Assembly: GCA_036172665.1 (NCBI GenBank)
Contig: CM069873.1
Location: 31,612,001-31,676,000 of the forward strand
Source of the DNA: Prosopocoilus inquinatus
Taxonomy: Eukaryota; Arthropoda; Insecta; Coleoptera; Lucanidae
Length of the DNA stretch: 64,000 nt
Direction: 5' to 3'
A model generated the notes under the pieces. That model was given only the letters and a program-made list of their open reading frames with translations, was not told the DNA's origin and did not search any database. Below, piece by piece: positions 22,777-35,425 of this stretch. The position numbers were made by a program, and so were the translations under genes. The stretch's first letter is position 1. Each line of letters starts with the position of its first letter.

Positions 22777-23718
22777 TATATGAAAATTTGTAATTTCTGG
22801 AATTAAAACTGACGTTTTGATTAACTAAAATAGTAAAGGAGACTGTGGTTTAAGAGATAAATGAAATTAACCTCCGCCCACAATAATTTTTATATCCGTA
22901 GATAATAATTTAAAAACTCTAAAAAAAGAATCTAAAAACAACGTAATCACACTGATAAAATCATAAAGATATTAAAACTAACAACAATCTAATCATCCTA
23001 AAAGATATATATGTCTAAATGTAAGTAAATATAAATTAATATGTAAAAATCCAAAATAAACTATATATGTTATCTATAAATCGGAAAAAAAGTTATGTGA
23101 ACACCTAAAATTAATTGTCAGAAAACCTTACAAATAAAAGCTAACCAAACAACACAGAAAAGCGGAAATAAATGACGTTTTGATTGACAGTGACGATCAA
23201 AAGTTAATGCTCGCGACTGTACATACACCGTTAGTTTTCTTTTTTACTTTGACCATACTGTTATAAACCCCTAGAAGTTTTTTCCCATCTTTCATTACGC
23301 TTGCAAAGCTATGATATAATTCTAATTTCTAAATACGCTCACATCCAGCTTCCCTTGCTGATAAGAAAATTTCTTTACTTAGCAGTAAAATAACGACAAA
23401 AAAGTATACTACGCATCGAGCACATAGCAATACCTTAGCTTGGTAATTACTAATTACTTAAAATCAATTTCTCCGCATTAATATTATTGTATTAAATATT
23501 ACGTAAATACGTTAGCTGATAAGAAAGTTTCTTTTATATTTTAAATACAATAGTGCTTCAATAAAAACCATAAAATCCAAGAAGTGACTTTTTCGTTACG
23601 CTATTAAGTGTTTTACGGCGGAGAACCCGTGGTGGTACCTAACACAAGCTCTGGTTCCACAACAATACAACGTAAATGTTCCTATGTTCAGTTTTAGAAA
23701 AAAACGCGTCAATGCATT
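22777..23718. other. AT-rich intergenic, no gene seen
   Basis: No coding potential, repeat termini or RNA gene recognised between the mariner-type MITE and the BEL/Pao element. Confidence 0.4.
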
Positions 23719-23899
23719 TGTATGATTGTTTCTGAGTTGCACAAATTTGTATGTAAAAATGTGAATGCAGGCGCCATCTAGCGTGACAGTAGCGCATTAA
23801 AGCAGTGTATGTACAGCAGCCGAAGGGAACACACGTCTTTTTTGTTTCTCTACCCTAAGACCTGTTTACAACACTCAGAAGGTGAAAAATTACACTACA
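23719..23899 (+). repeat. BEL/Pao 5' LTR
   Basis: 181 bp with TG...CA ends, directly preceded by target-duplication copy GCATT. Confidence 0.9.
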
Positions 23900-24128
23900 T
23901 TGTTTGGTCCTTCGAGAGCTGGATATGTGAAATTACTGCAAGCCAGCAAGCAGTCTAGTACACGAAGAAAGATCGGAAGTAGCAGACAACGCCCAGACGC
24001 CATGCCATTACAAGCAATGATGCAACGCATCGGTTTGTAAGTCGTTCCTATTTTTACATTACTCATTTTTTCTACCTAAACACATTTCATTACTTTACTC
24101 CCATTATTACTTGTATTGCCTCAACGAG

Positions 24129-27100
24129 ATGGATCTGAAAACACTGAATTACAAAAAGGGCTACGTGAAAGCACAGTTGACTAAACTTTCCAACTTCATT
24201 AATAACTTAAACGCAGAATCGCTCGACGCGAATATTATTGATAATTTACAAGCACGATTAAATACATTCGCATCACTACCTGATAAATACAATGAAATAC
24301 AAATGCAAATAGACTTGATTTCAACTCAAGACTCCAATGAATCTTTAATCGTAGATTTTACTGAACACGAACAATTTTCTACGAAATACTTTGAATTATT
24401 AAGCACAGCTAATCAAATCATTTCCAAGTTTCAAAGTTCACAGAATGTTGCTCAAAATATTAGCGCTACTCCCAAATCACAAATTACGCGAAAAACCGTG
24501 AACGTAAAATTGCCACGCGTCGATCTACCGACCTTTGACGGTACATTTACCCATTGGCGTGAGTTTTCTGATTCTTTCAAAGCAATGGTACATATGAATG
24601 ACGAGTTATCTGACTACCAAAAACTTTGTTACTTAAAAGCATCCTTGAAAGGTGAACCCTCAACTATGATACGTTCTCTACAAACGCTTGATGAAAATTA
24701 CGAAATCGCTTGGGATACTTTATGTCAACGATACGATAATAAAAGGCGCATTATTGATAATCACGTTAAATCTTTAATAAATGTAGAACCTTTAACTAAA
24801 GAATCGCACATTTTGCTGCGTGAATTCATTGATAATGTTCAAAATCATGTTCAATGTCTCAAATCACTTGGGCAACCAATCGAATTTTGGGATGCACTCA
24901 TTCTACCACTCTTATTAAACAAATTAGATTTTAACACTGTACGTGAATGGGAGAACAAAATCAATGATTCATACTCGAATGATGAAATTCCCGCATTCAA
25001 AGATTTCATCGAATTTTTAAATACTCGACAAAGAATTCTGGAAGCAATTTCAGTAAGGAAAAATGTGCAGATAACTGAACCTAAACAAAAACAAATTACG
25101 AACACAAAATTTGAGAAATATCCAAATCAGCATTTTTCAAAAACTTTTGCTTCAATCAGTCTGTCATGCGTTAATTGCGCTCAAAATCACTACATACAAA
25201 ATTGTGAAGCGTTCTTGAAACTGAACGTAAATCAAAAAACCGAAAGAGCAAAATCTTTGAAAATATGCTTAAATTGTTTGCGTAAAGGGCATTTTGTATC
25301 AGATTGTCAAAGTTCAGATTGCAAAATTTGCCAAAAACGGCATCATACACTTTTGCATGCTAAATTAGAAACAGCTAAACCAGAGATCAAAGCCACAGGA
25401 ATTAAAACACTTTTAACAAATGAAACTTCAAATAATGCTGCGCAAAATAATCAGATGTTGCCTAAAATGGAAACAAATACTGCTAACTTTTCATCCATGA
25501 ATGCCAATCCCGAACCACAGTTAAATCAGATTTTATTATCTACAGCTGAAGTTAACACTACGAACGTAGAAGGAAAATGTTTTATTTTAAGAGTTTTGCT
25601 AGATTCAGCAAGTCAATCAAATTTTATCACGGAAAGAGCTTGCAATTTATTAAATCTTGCCATTTCACCAGTCAGTTTAACGGTCAGTGGAATTAACCAA
25701 GGTTTTACGAAAATTACTAACCAAACAAAATTAACGATTCGTTCAAAATATAACAACTATAATGCCGAAATACAATGTCTTGTTTTACCAAAAATTACAA
25801 GTCATTTACCAGTTACTACAATTGATATAACTTCTTTAGAAATTCCTCCAACAATCACAAAGTTAGCGGATTCTAAATTCAACAAATCTCAAGAAATTGA
25901 TGTACTAGTAGGTGTCACACTTTTCTACAACTTGCTATCTGTTGGTCAGTTTACTAATTCGAACGGAACAGTTTTCCAAAAAACCAAACTAGGTTGGGTA
26001 ATCTCAGGATTCATTCCACATGCAGTTTCCAATCATTCGGTATCTCTTTTAACTTTGAACACCTTACACAACGATTTACAAAACTTTTGGAAGGTTGACG
26101 AGTTCACAAATGACAAAACTTTGACTCCTGATGAACAGAAATGTGAACAACTTTTTTCTAAAACAACAAAACGGGATACGACCGGACGATTCATCGTAAA
26201 AATTCCTATCAAAGAGGACACTACAACTCTAGGAGATTCCAATGAAATAGCTAAGAATAGATTTCTTCAATTAGAGAAAAAATTCGAATTCAATTCATCT
26301 CTCAAAAATTTGTACGTTAATTGTATAAATAACTACAAATCTCAAAATCATCTAACGGAATGTGTTTAAAATTCATCAAAACCGCAATTTTTCCTACCTC
26401 ACCATGGTGTATTTAAGGGAAGTAGCGAAACTACAAAACTCCGTGTAGTTTTTGACGGTTCTTGCAAGCCGCCAGAAGGTAAATCAATCAATGATATACA
26501 GTTTGTGGGACCTGCGTTACAAGACGATTTATTTTCTATTGTTACCCGTTTCAGAACACATACATTTGTTTTAACTGCGGACATTGTACAAATGTATAGG
26601 CAGATTTGGATCGACTCTTCTGACAGACAATTTCAGAAAATATTTTGGAGAGAAAACTTAGACGATCCCATTAAGATTTACCAACTAAATACAGTAACGT
26701 TTGGAATGGCATCAGCTCCCTACTTAGCAGTTAGGTGTTTAATTGAATTAGCAAATCTAAATCAAGAAAGGTACCCCATCGAATCTAAAATTATTCTTCA
26801 TGACTTTTACATGGATGACGTTCTCACTGGTTCGAATTATATAACAGAATTAAAGAAAATTCAACACAATCTAATTGAAATATTAGGTCAAGCAGGATTT
26901 TCTCTTCAGAAATGGAAAAGTAACTTAACCGAACTTAATTCTCAAAACGAATCATGTATTGACATTCCTAACAATAATTCAAAAATTTTGGGCATTTCTT
27001 GGAATACTTGTGCAGACACATTTTCATTTTCAATTAGTAATGTAAATTTTTCTGAAAAGATAACTAAACGAAGCATTTTGTCAATCTCTTCTCAACTTTT

Positions 27101-29060
27101 CGACCCAATGGGACTACTTTCTCCTATTTTTGTCATTCCCAAATTGATAATCCAAGAATTATGGCAATTAAAGTTGGGATGGGACGAAGCATTACCTCAC
27201 AATTTGCATACAAATTGGCTTCAGTTTAAAGATGAAATGAAGGCTATTAATAAAATAAAAGTTCCTCGATGTGTTATCATACCAGATGCCATTTATGAAA
27301 TTCATATCTTTGCAGATTCTTCAGAAAAGGCATATGGAACTTGTATTTACCTACGATCAGTTACACCAGAAAAAATCTTTGTAAATCTTTTAGCGGCAAA
27401 ATCTCGAATTGCACCCCTTAAGAAACTAACTCTTCCAAGATTAGAATTACTTGCTGCAGTTTTAGCTGTTCAGTTAACTGAGAAATTCTTGAAAATTCTA
27501 ACTCTAAAAATTTCGAACGTTTATTATTGGAGTGATTCTTCGATTGTCCTTAATTGGATACAATCTCCACCAAATAGATGGGTTACGTTTGTAGCAAATC
27601 GAGTTTCCTTCATTCAAGAGTTCTCTAATATTAACAATTAGCATTACATTCAAACAAATCTCAATCCTGCAGACATTCTGTCTAGAGGGAGTTTACCTAA
27701 AAAACTTGCGAAAGATACAATTTGGTGGTCAGGACCTTATTTTTAAAATTTAAATAAACATCTTTGGCCTAAAAACAAAATTGATGTTCAAAAGATCAAA
27801 ATTGAAAATTTACCCGATGAAAAGAAATTAAAAATTACTCTGTTAGCAGTCGACGAAGAAGGTTTGGATACCAAATGGTTTGAAAAATTTTCTACATTAA
27901 CAAAATTAGTACACACTATGGCGTACATATTGAGATTCAAAACAAATTGCTTTGTAAGTAAGGCCGCCCGAAATACAGAGTTGCTTAGTTTAAATGAATG
28001 CAACGAAGTTTTGATTAAAATTATTAAATTGTCTCAGTTGGAATATTTTTCCTCGGAAGTTTCAATACTATCAAAGGGTAAACCTATTACAAAGGGTCAA
28101 CTAATAAGTCTCCACCCATTTTTGGATGACTCAAACCTCTTAAGGGTTGGAGGTAGGTTGAAAAATTCAGATTTTCATTTTGGTAAAAAGCATCCAATTT
28201 TGCTGCCACATAAAGCTTACATCACAAAGTTAATATTTGAATATCACCACCGAGTTTTATTACATGCTGGAGCAAATACGTTGCTTAGTAATATCAGGCA
28301 AACATATTGGCCAGTATCAGGGAAAAATCTAGCTAAAAAGACTGTAAGAAGTTGTATTCGATCTAACTTTCAAGGCGCAAATAACGAATTGCAGAATTTG
28401 TACCAATTGTTTCGAAATAACCATGCCAAAGTTATCCAGACGGCTCATGCTATTGGTATTAAATGGAACTTTATCCCTGCGAACTCTCCACACATGGGTG
28501 GAATTTGGGAAGCGGGGGTGAAAAGCGTAAAATTACATCTTAAAAAAGTTTTATTTGAAACTTCTCTAAATTTTGAGGATTTAATGACGGTGCTCAATCA
28601 AATTGAGGCAATACTAAATTCTCGTCCCTTATATCCTCTGTCTACCGATCCCGAAGACTTACAACCATTAACACCGGGACATTTCCTCATTGGAAGACCA
28701 GTAGTGACCGTAGCAGATCCGGACGTCAAAGACATCGCTGTAAATAGACTAGATCGCTTCCAGTATCTTCAACATTTAACTCAAACATTTTGGAACCGAT
28801 GGTCCGTGGAATACGTTACAACTTTACAACAACGTCAAAAGTGGCGACAATCCAGCAAATCGAACAAAATTGGATCATTGGTCTTGATTCGCAACGATAA
28901 TTGTCCACCATGTTACTGGAACTTGGGAAGAGTCCATGAAGTCCACCCGGGAAATGATGGAGTGGTACGAGTCGTCACCTTGCGATGCAAAAACGGTATG
29001 ATCAAGAGAGCAGTTAGCAAAATATGCGAACTACCGTTAGAAGAAAGGGAAACCAGTTGA
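24129..29060 (+). pseudogene. BEL/Pao gag-pol polyprotein
   Basis: A single frame from ATG 24129. Gag carries the DUF1759-type segment (LPRVDLPTFDGTFTHWREF, about residue 130) and zinc knuckles (CLNCLRKGHFVSDC and neighbours, about residues 340-410). The protease motif is VLLDSASQSNF. The reverse transcriptase has LTADIVQMYRQIW and the catalytic YMDDVLTG. The RNase H-like part has IHIFADSSEKAYG, and an SRG-type linker follows. The integrase zinc part (HHRVLLHAGANTLL) and YWPVSGKN remain. Then the frame jumps from VRSCIR to FQGANNEL, so the core with the first catalytic Asp and the region of the second is deleted in frame. The late block IPANSPHMGGIWEAGVK with the Glu remains. In-frame stops: 26367 (TAA), 27639 (TAG) and about 27744 (TAA). 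Confidence 0.88.
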
Positions 29061-29152
29061 ATTATTGCATTTATTATCGTTTAATGTATTATTTAACTTG
29101 TTTTTTATTTTATTTTTGAAATTCCTATAGTATTTCAAGGCCGGCGGCATTA

Positions 29153-29333
29153 TGTACGATTGTTTCTGAGTTGCACAAATTTGTATGTAAAAATGTGAAT
29201 GCAGGCGCCATCTAGCGTGACAGTAGCGCATTAAAGCAGTGTATGTACAGCAGCCGAAAGGAACACACGTCTTTTTTATTTCTCTACCCTAAGACCTGTT
29301 TACAACACTCAGAAGGTGAAAAATTACACTACA
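29153..29333 (+). repeat. BEL/Pao 3' LTR
   Basis: 181 bp, nearly identical to the 5' copy; followed by GCATT. A purine/GC-rich GGCCGGCGGC tract lies just upstream, in the polypurine-tract position. Confidence 0.9.
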
Positions 29334-29338
29334 GCATT

Positions 29339-30565
29339 GTAGGATATGCAAACAAGCTTAAATAAAACAAATTTGTTGTTACTGCCAGTTATGAAATGTA
29401 ATGATGAGTCTCAAATATTTAAAAAATACTACGAAAGCATTTGATAATTGTTTACCATCAGTGTTCAAGTTCAAACTCGAAATTTTACGAGGAGAGGGAG
29501 GCGTGCATCATGACTAAGGGTCGGACATTTCTAGAATATCTGGTAAAAATCAGTATAAAGATAATCAAAACAGCGGGGTAAATTTTAGCGTCGGCGCTGA
29601 ACGGTTTTTATGCCGGAGGCACTCTCACCCTCGCGTTCATTACATCAGAAGCAACCGTTTGATGTAAATTACGTGTGTAACAGAATTGCCTTTATCGTTT
29701 CTTTCAAATTAATAATTATAATTCCTTAATGTAACTTAAAAAGACCAGCATAATACATTTAATTCATATCATTTGTAGCGACGTCACCGCAAACAGAATG
29801 TGAACTCATTTGCAAATACTTCGGCTACGTAAACAAGTTTTTATATCCAGTCGACCAGAACTGTAGTGGTTACTGCGTGCCCTTCTCGGGCTTCGACTGG
29901 TTTATTGTTTTGTTTTTACAGGGCAGACGCGTTAACGATTTGAACTTTTACCGCTATGATCCCGCGAGCTAAGCGGCTCATGAGGCGCTCAGCGCCTTTT
30001 ATTTTTTGTTTAGAAGTGTGTATGATACACTACTGTAGGTATTCACAAATTAAAAGACGGTGCTGTCTTGAGAAAAATACAACTGGTAATAGTATCTTAC
30101 CAAATTTAAACATAATGTGACCAGTGGTGGTTTTTAAATTAATAAACAAAGCATAGGTGCATTCAAAAATTCCACACCGAGCGGATCTGGAGCGAATAAT
30201 CGCGTCTTTCTCACTCACGATGTTTTACTTATTTTACATCTCGCTTATAATTTCCAAAGGTCCTGCATGTATGTACATTAATTTCTTAACAACGGAGAAA
30301 ATTTTCACATCGTCTTTAAGGTACCGAGTAAAAAGATCCGCTCGTTGTCACGGTAATAATGTAAACGCAGGATTTCTTGAAAGGAATGTAACGCAATGTA
30401 AGAACCGACGCACATATGTACGTGTATTTGCTCCGAAAAGCTGGCCAAAAATCGAATGACACAAAATCGTGAATTTGACTACAATAACTATTACCTAAGA
30501 TAGAAAAATACTTAGGGATCAACAGGGTAATCTTATTTTTTCCGTCGAGTAGATTAACAAAATTC
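29339..30565. other. Intergenic, no gene seen
   Basis: Short open frames on both strands have no recognisable motif. No terminal repeats were found. Confidence 0.4.
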
Positions 30566-30917
30566 TGTTACGTTTCAGGGTTTAAATTAATTTAATCGAA
30601 TAAAACACTGGGTAACAAACTTAACCGTAATTTAATAAGGATTACAATCTAATTTATTTGTAACAATTTATTTACACACTAAGTCCAACTTCGACGATCG
30701 CTAATTAGAACTCGACTGACTCCTGAGTCAACTCCGGCCGATTTTATATTCCGCTCTGCCTTCTCGTTTGTTCCATCTTCGTAGATGCTAGAAAAGTCGA
30801 GTTTGTTCGGTATAGACAGCCTGGCGGCGCAGCGGCGTGGCGTGTCGATGACGCACAATAACGAACCGACTTCTTGACGCCTTCAGTGTGACGTAGTGAG
30901 CTGGGTGGCTCGCCACA
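30566..30917 (-). repeat. Solo LTR, family X, copy 1 (352 bp)
   Basis: The complement of 61610-61936 over nearly its whole length. On the minus strand it starts TGTGGCGAGCC and ends GAAACGTAACA. It contains TATAAAATCGGCCG and CAGGAGTCAGTCGAG, typical promoter and start region of a Gypsy-type LTR. No internal element sequence adjoins it. Flanks ATTC and ATAC are not an exact duplication. Confidence 0.75.
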
Positions 30918-33809
30918 ATACCATCAAAGGGATCAAAGCACCTTGATAGTCGATTGTGTTAAACGTATATGCCTAACTCAAAAAATTATTGAATTCAAAC
31001 TGTTTTTAATTCTTTTTTGAAGCTATATGCTGTGATTTTTGTAAAGGAGGATGTTCAGCCAAGTAAGCACTCAACCATTAATTTTTAAATGCTACTGTCA
31101 GTATTTAAGATATTTCAGATTAACGGTATGTCAAATTTATGTACTTGAGTTTTCGGTTATTAGTGTATATCGAAAGAGTTTTCTTATATGTCAGGGCGTT
31201 TCCGGGTCGATTTTTTTCTGTTTGTCTATAAATTTATGACAATTATTTTCTTGATGCTGTGACTATGCAATAGTAGGCAGAAAACTTTGCAAAAAAACTA
31301 AACTTTATACAGAACGACATAGTTAAAAATTCTACATATCCTGAAGAACAAAAGAAAGAATTCATACGCAAACTGTCATGTACAGGATATTCATGAAAAT
31401 CCGCTACTATAGCTAAATTTCTTATTTGAATTTTTACGAAGTAACATAAATCAGAAAAGTTTCATAATCTTTCCTCCTCGATTTTATGGCGCTTTCGGAA
31501 AAACAAATGACTATCAAGTTTTCGAGATTTTTTATTGTTTTCAACTATTTTAAATGGAATGTAAGGTTTTTTTATCATCGCATTGCGCTCAGGATATTAA
31601 ATTAATTATTTCTCTAAAACATCATCTCCAAAAGCATACTATTTTATGAATATAATTTAATTTTATATTTAGTAACTAAATTTTGGTATTCACGGAAAAT
31701 GGCTATAATAGCTGACATTCTTTATTTGAAATTTCAGTAGGTAGCTTAAATTAGAGAATAAATAAATAAATATTAGATTTACAATAATCGTTTGACTTTC
31801 TCTAGAATTTAAGTTTGCCTGAATAATGGCATTCGACTTTTAAATATGTATAAGTAATATTATTGCAGTATAGATTTAGCTTCAGTTTTTGAACTCTCGA
31901 TATTATAATTTGATAACCTAACAGGTTGGTTTTCTGTTTTAGCTCTTTTATCAATTGAAAATGATTTATAGATATTCTGAAGATTACTCACTCAAGAGTA
32001 CTGACCGCAGTGCAACCCAAACAGGAACTTGACGTGGGACTGAAATTATGCAGAAATAAATGAAATTGTGAAGAAAAGAATTATCCATAATACTTACTCT
32101 ACCTTTTATCGAAGCGTGCCGTTCTACTTGCCTGAATTCAACTCCAATCGCACCAGTCACAACACTACACATCACTAAAAATTGCTAAAACAAAAATTGA
32201 AAATTAATTCATACATTTAAATATAAAAGAATTTACCTAAAAAAGTCACAAGGTACGATGCAATACAAAAACACACTGAAACAAGAATAGTTGTATCAGT
32301 ACCTTTGTACATAAAAAAATAACTGAAAATGTGACTCGTCTTTTTTATAAGTATCCGTGAAACCTATTAACAAATTTTAAGGATCTCGGAAGATAAGCAT
32401 TTACAGCAGTTCTGAGAAATCATTATTAAAAATGTTTTATTATTAAATTTTCCATAAAAAATATAAATATAAATCTAGACTAAGTCTTCATTCACCGATT
32501 TTATTATTACAAAATATTCAACCTGTATGTAAATAATATCCTCTGCACCAACCTAAATTAAATTAATTCTTCGGTTGGAGCATCTCACAAATTCACACCA
32601 CCGATGCTAAAATAGCTCTGATTCACGGTGCCTTATTTTTATTTTCCTTTTTCCTGGCACTTACGTAAGTGAGAGTTTTTACGAATTTGAACTAAATTTT
32701 CTTGAGCCGTGAATTATTTTAAATCAAGGACAATGTTCCAATTACACAACGTACGTACGAAATAGTTGTTTTTTATTGAAACAATCCCAACATCCGCAAA
32801 CAAAGAAATGAATTTTAGCTTTACTATTTCATATAACTCCAAGTACGTTACGTGATGTTCCATTTCAAAAAAATGCTAATTTTACAATATGCGAACCGAA
32901 TCGTAATTTTGTTGACTGTCGTTAGATTTTTAAAAATTTTAAATGTTATAAAACTAGAGAAGTTTAGAAATATTTTGTTCTGAAGTCATATCATTAAAAT
33001 TGACAATTTGGCACGTGATCATATAAAATTAAAAATAACTTCGTAAACACTAAAAATAAGTAAATGTATAGATACACAGATATAAAAACATTTTCAAGAC
33101 ATTTTTGTTTTAAATTTTAGGATCTGCGACATAAAATTATTTTCATCTCTACAGAGTGAATCAAAACAGTGGTATTGTGTACACATAAACTGTTTCCCCA
33201 CAGTAACAGATAAATTCTATAAAATGGTTAAGAAAAATGTTTCATAAAAATGCTCAGACAGGTCGATTTTTATTTTTAAATCATCATTTGAAGATTTAGA
33301 AGATTTCAGCCTCCCACCCCTCAATCCCTAAGAGCAGACAACCCCAACTTTAAAAATTCAAATAGCAAAGTACTCCTTGTTGGCATTTTTAATGCTAAAT
33401 ACAAAAAATAAAACTTTTTCAAATATGGTGTCAAATTTGGATTGCCCATAAAATTCTACTCATTTCTTATACACTGTGATTCAGAATTGTTTTCCGATAT
33501 TTTCAGAGTGAATAGAACATCAGAACATGAAGAAATAAAATCACCTTTTTATATAATATTTTTTTCCAAAACTGAATAATAAGGTACTTATAACCCCTGA
33601 AAGAGTGAAAAATTTTGTTTGCTGGCAAAACCAGAAGGATACTTTAACTTAACAAACTAATATTTTAAACACAGATATAAGGCACCTAACTGCACATTAA
33701 CAACATATTTATCAGATCCTTAATCCTTTTTAAAGAGTAGTTAAGCTTAATCCAACTTCTATGTCTCTCATGGGCATCTCTATAACTATAATAGAAAAGA
33801 ACTAGAGGC
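30918..33809. other. AT-rich intergenic, no gene seen
   Basis: Almost 3 kb without a credible coding frame or mobile-element terminus. Short ORFs are unsupported. Confidence 0.4.
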
Positions 33810-33933
33810 TTTATTCGCAAATGCGATGTAAGAATGATGAACATATAAAATAGCGACATCTTACTATCGCTTTTTGACCTAACATTCCAGTAGGATAAAT
33901 TGGGCAAGTCGTTTTTGGTCTGCAGTGGGAATG

Positions 33934-33998
33934 TCGAGCTACGTTTCTGCTGAAGAAGCCCCAAGCAGGGCTGAAACAGCCGTCCAGAGGCTGCTCGA
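33934..33998 (+). ncRNA. Hammerhead ribozyme, array 2 unit 1
   Basis: CTGAAGA, stem II AGCCC/GGGCT, GAAAC, stem III ACAGCCGT and GTC cleavage triplet at 33982-33984. Stem I pairs GTTTCTG with CAGAGGC and, beyond an internal loop, TCGAGC with GCTCGA. Confidence 0.75.
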
Positions 33999-34245
33999 GG
34001 TTCTCACTGCAATCAAAAACGATTTGCACAAAATTTTTCTAAAATCTTTCATTATGCTTTGACAGCAAGCATGGCCGCCTTGCATGGGGGACTCATTAGG
34101 AGCAAATCCCGCTTCAATTTGTCTATCCTACTGCAATGTTAGGTCAAAAAGCGATAGTAAGATGTCGCTATTTTATTTGTTCATTATTCTTACATCGCAT
34201 TTGCGAATAAATTGGGCAAGTCGTTTTTGGTCTGCGGTGGGAATG

Positions 34246-34310
34246 TCGAGCTACGTTTCTGCTGAAGAAGTCCCAAGCAGAGCTGAAACAGCTGTCCAGA
34301 GGCTGCTCGA
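34246..34310 (+). ncRNA. Hammerhead ribozyme, array 2 unit 2
   Basis: Core elements and stem I as in unit 1, but stem II (AGTCC/GAGCT) has a mismatch and a wobble, so folding may be weaker. Confidence 0.65.
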
Positions 34311-34492
34311 GGTTCTCACCTGCAATCAAAAACGATTTGTACAAAATTTTTCTAAAATCTTTCATTATGCTTTGACAGCAAGCATGGCCGCCTTTCATGG
34401 GGGACTCATTAGGAGCAAATCCCGCTTCAATTTGTCTATCCTACTGCAATGTTAGGTCAAAAAGCGATAGTAAGATGTCGCTATTTTATATG

Positions 34493-34677
34493 AATTTTTT
34501 AACGTTGCACAGTGAAAACCATTTTTGAAATTTTTTGAGTTTTATGCCGTAAAAATTCGCAAATTTAACACGTTTGAGAGTTCAATCGAATAAAACGATA
34601 CTATCATAGACAATAAAAATCTGTCAAGCTAAATTACACGGCAAAAGTTAATCTAAATAATTTAATAACGCAATGTA
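34493..34677 (+). repeat. Left inverted repeat of capsid-gene unit
   Basis: About 185 bp, inverted relative to 37693-37880. Shared stretches include CACAGTGAAAACCATTTTTG, GACAATAAAAATCTGTCAAG and ATTTAATAACGCAATGTA. Identity is high but not perfect. Confidence 0.75.
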
Positions 34678-35425
34678 CTTCGCGTGCCAAAAAAATCTGG
34701 GACAAGTCTTTACAGGCATTTTTGAGTTATTTTATTAGTTTGAACGCAACTTTAAACTTATGTCTACGGTAACTTAAAAACGCAGAAATAAACATACGGA
34801 CGAATAAACCATAGCAACAATAAATAATTCATCATCATAATTACAATAGGACAAGTTACATGTTACATGTCCAAGATTTTTTTGACGGGCATAGTAAACG
34901 TTCTGTTGGTGCACTCCGAGCTCGTTTCGCTACGCTCGTTGTACTCCAACCCCTCTCGTGCTACATTAAGCCTTCTTGTGAGACTTGTACAACAATATAT
35001 TATTGTGATGTATAATATCTGATGCTCGTAGATTTCTACATAATGCATTGACCTGTTTTTTTTTTTGATAAAAGTACATAGCGGGTATGTATACAAAAAA
35101 GAAGAAATCCCCTCATACACTGTAAAAGTTATCTTTTTGTTATATTTTACTTGGTTTAATAAAAAAAATGATACATAAAAATATGATTATCTTTGATCCG
35201 CAAGAAGTAAGTTTTCAGATAAATTTTCACCTATTATTTAAAAGACGGAAACAGATACTGAACTGTTGTCGACAAAAAAAAACTGAAATTGACATAGAGA
35301 AATCGAATATATTTAGAGAGTTTAGGTTATAAGGTGCTAACATAGGGGGAATTATTCTGTAGAAGATACGTAACCGTCAAAGGGTGAACACCATCATAAG
35401 GCAATCATCATCTAAACAGAACGAC
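34678..35425. other. Leader region of capsid-gene unit
   Basis: AT-rich, with a short minus-strand frame (35120-34863) that lacks known motifs. Nothing else seen. Confidence 0.35.

Larger units (their letters stand above)
23719..29333 (+). mobile_element. BEL/Pao LTR retrotransposon, defective
   Basis: Two 181-bp LTRs (TGTAYGATTG...ACACTACA) flank one long gag-pol. A perfect 5-bp target duplication GCATT sits outside both ends (23714-23718, 29334-29338). A TTTGGTCCTTCGAGAG primer-binding site follows the 5' LTR. The LTRs differ at only a few positions, so insertion is relatively recent, yet pol has three nonsense codons and an integrase deletion. Confidence 0.92.
33810..34492. repeat. Hammerhead-repeat array 2
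   Basis: A minus-orientation fragment (33810-33896) is followed by about two plus-orientation units (33897-34492). The right end is CTATTTTATATG, the common terminus. The left end is truncated compared with arrays 3 and 4, and no target duplication is evident. It abuts the inverted repeat of the capsid-gene unit. Confidence 0.85.
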
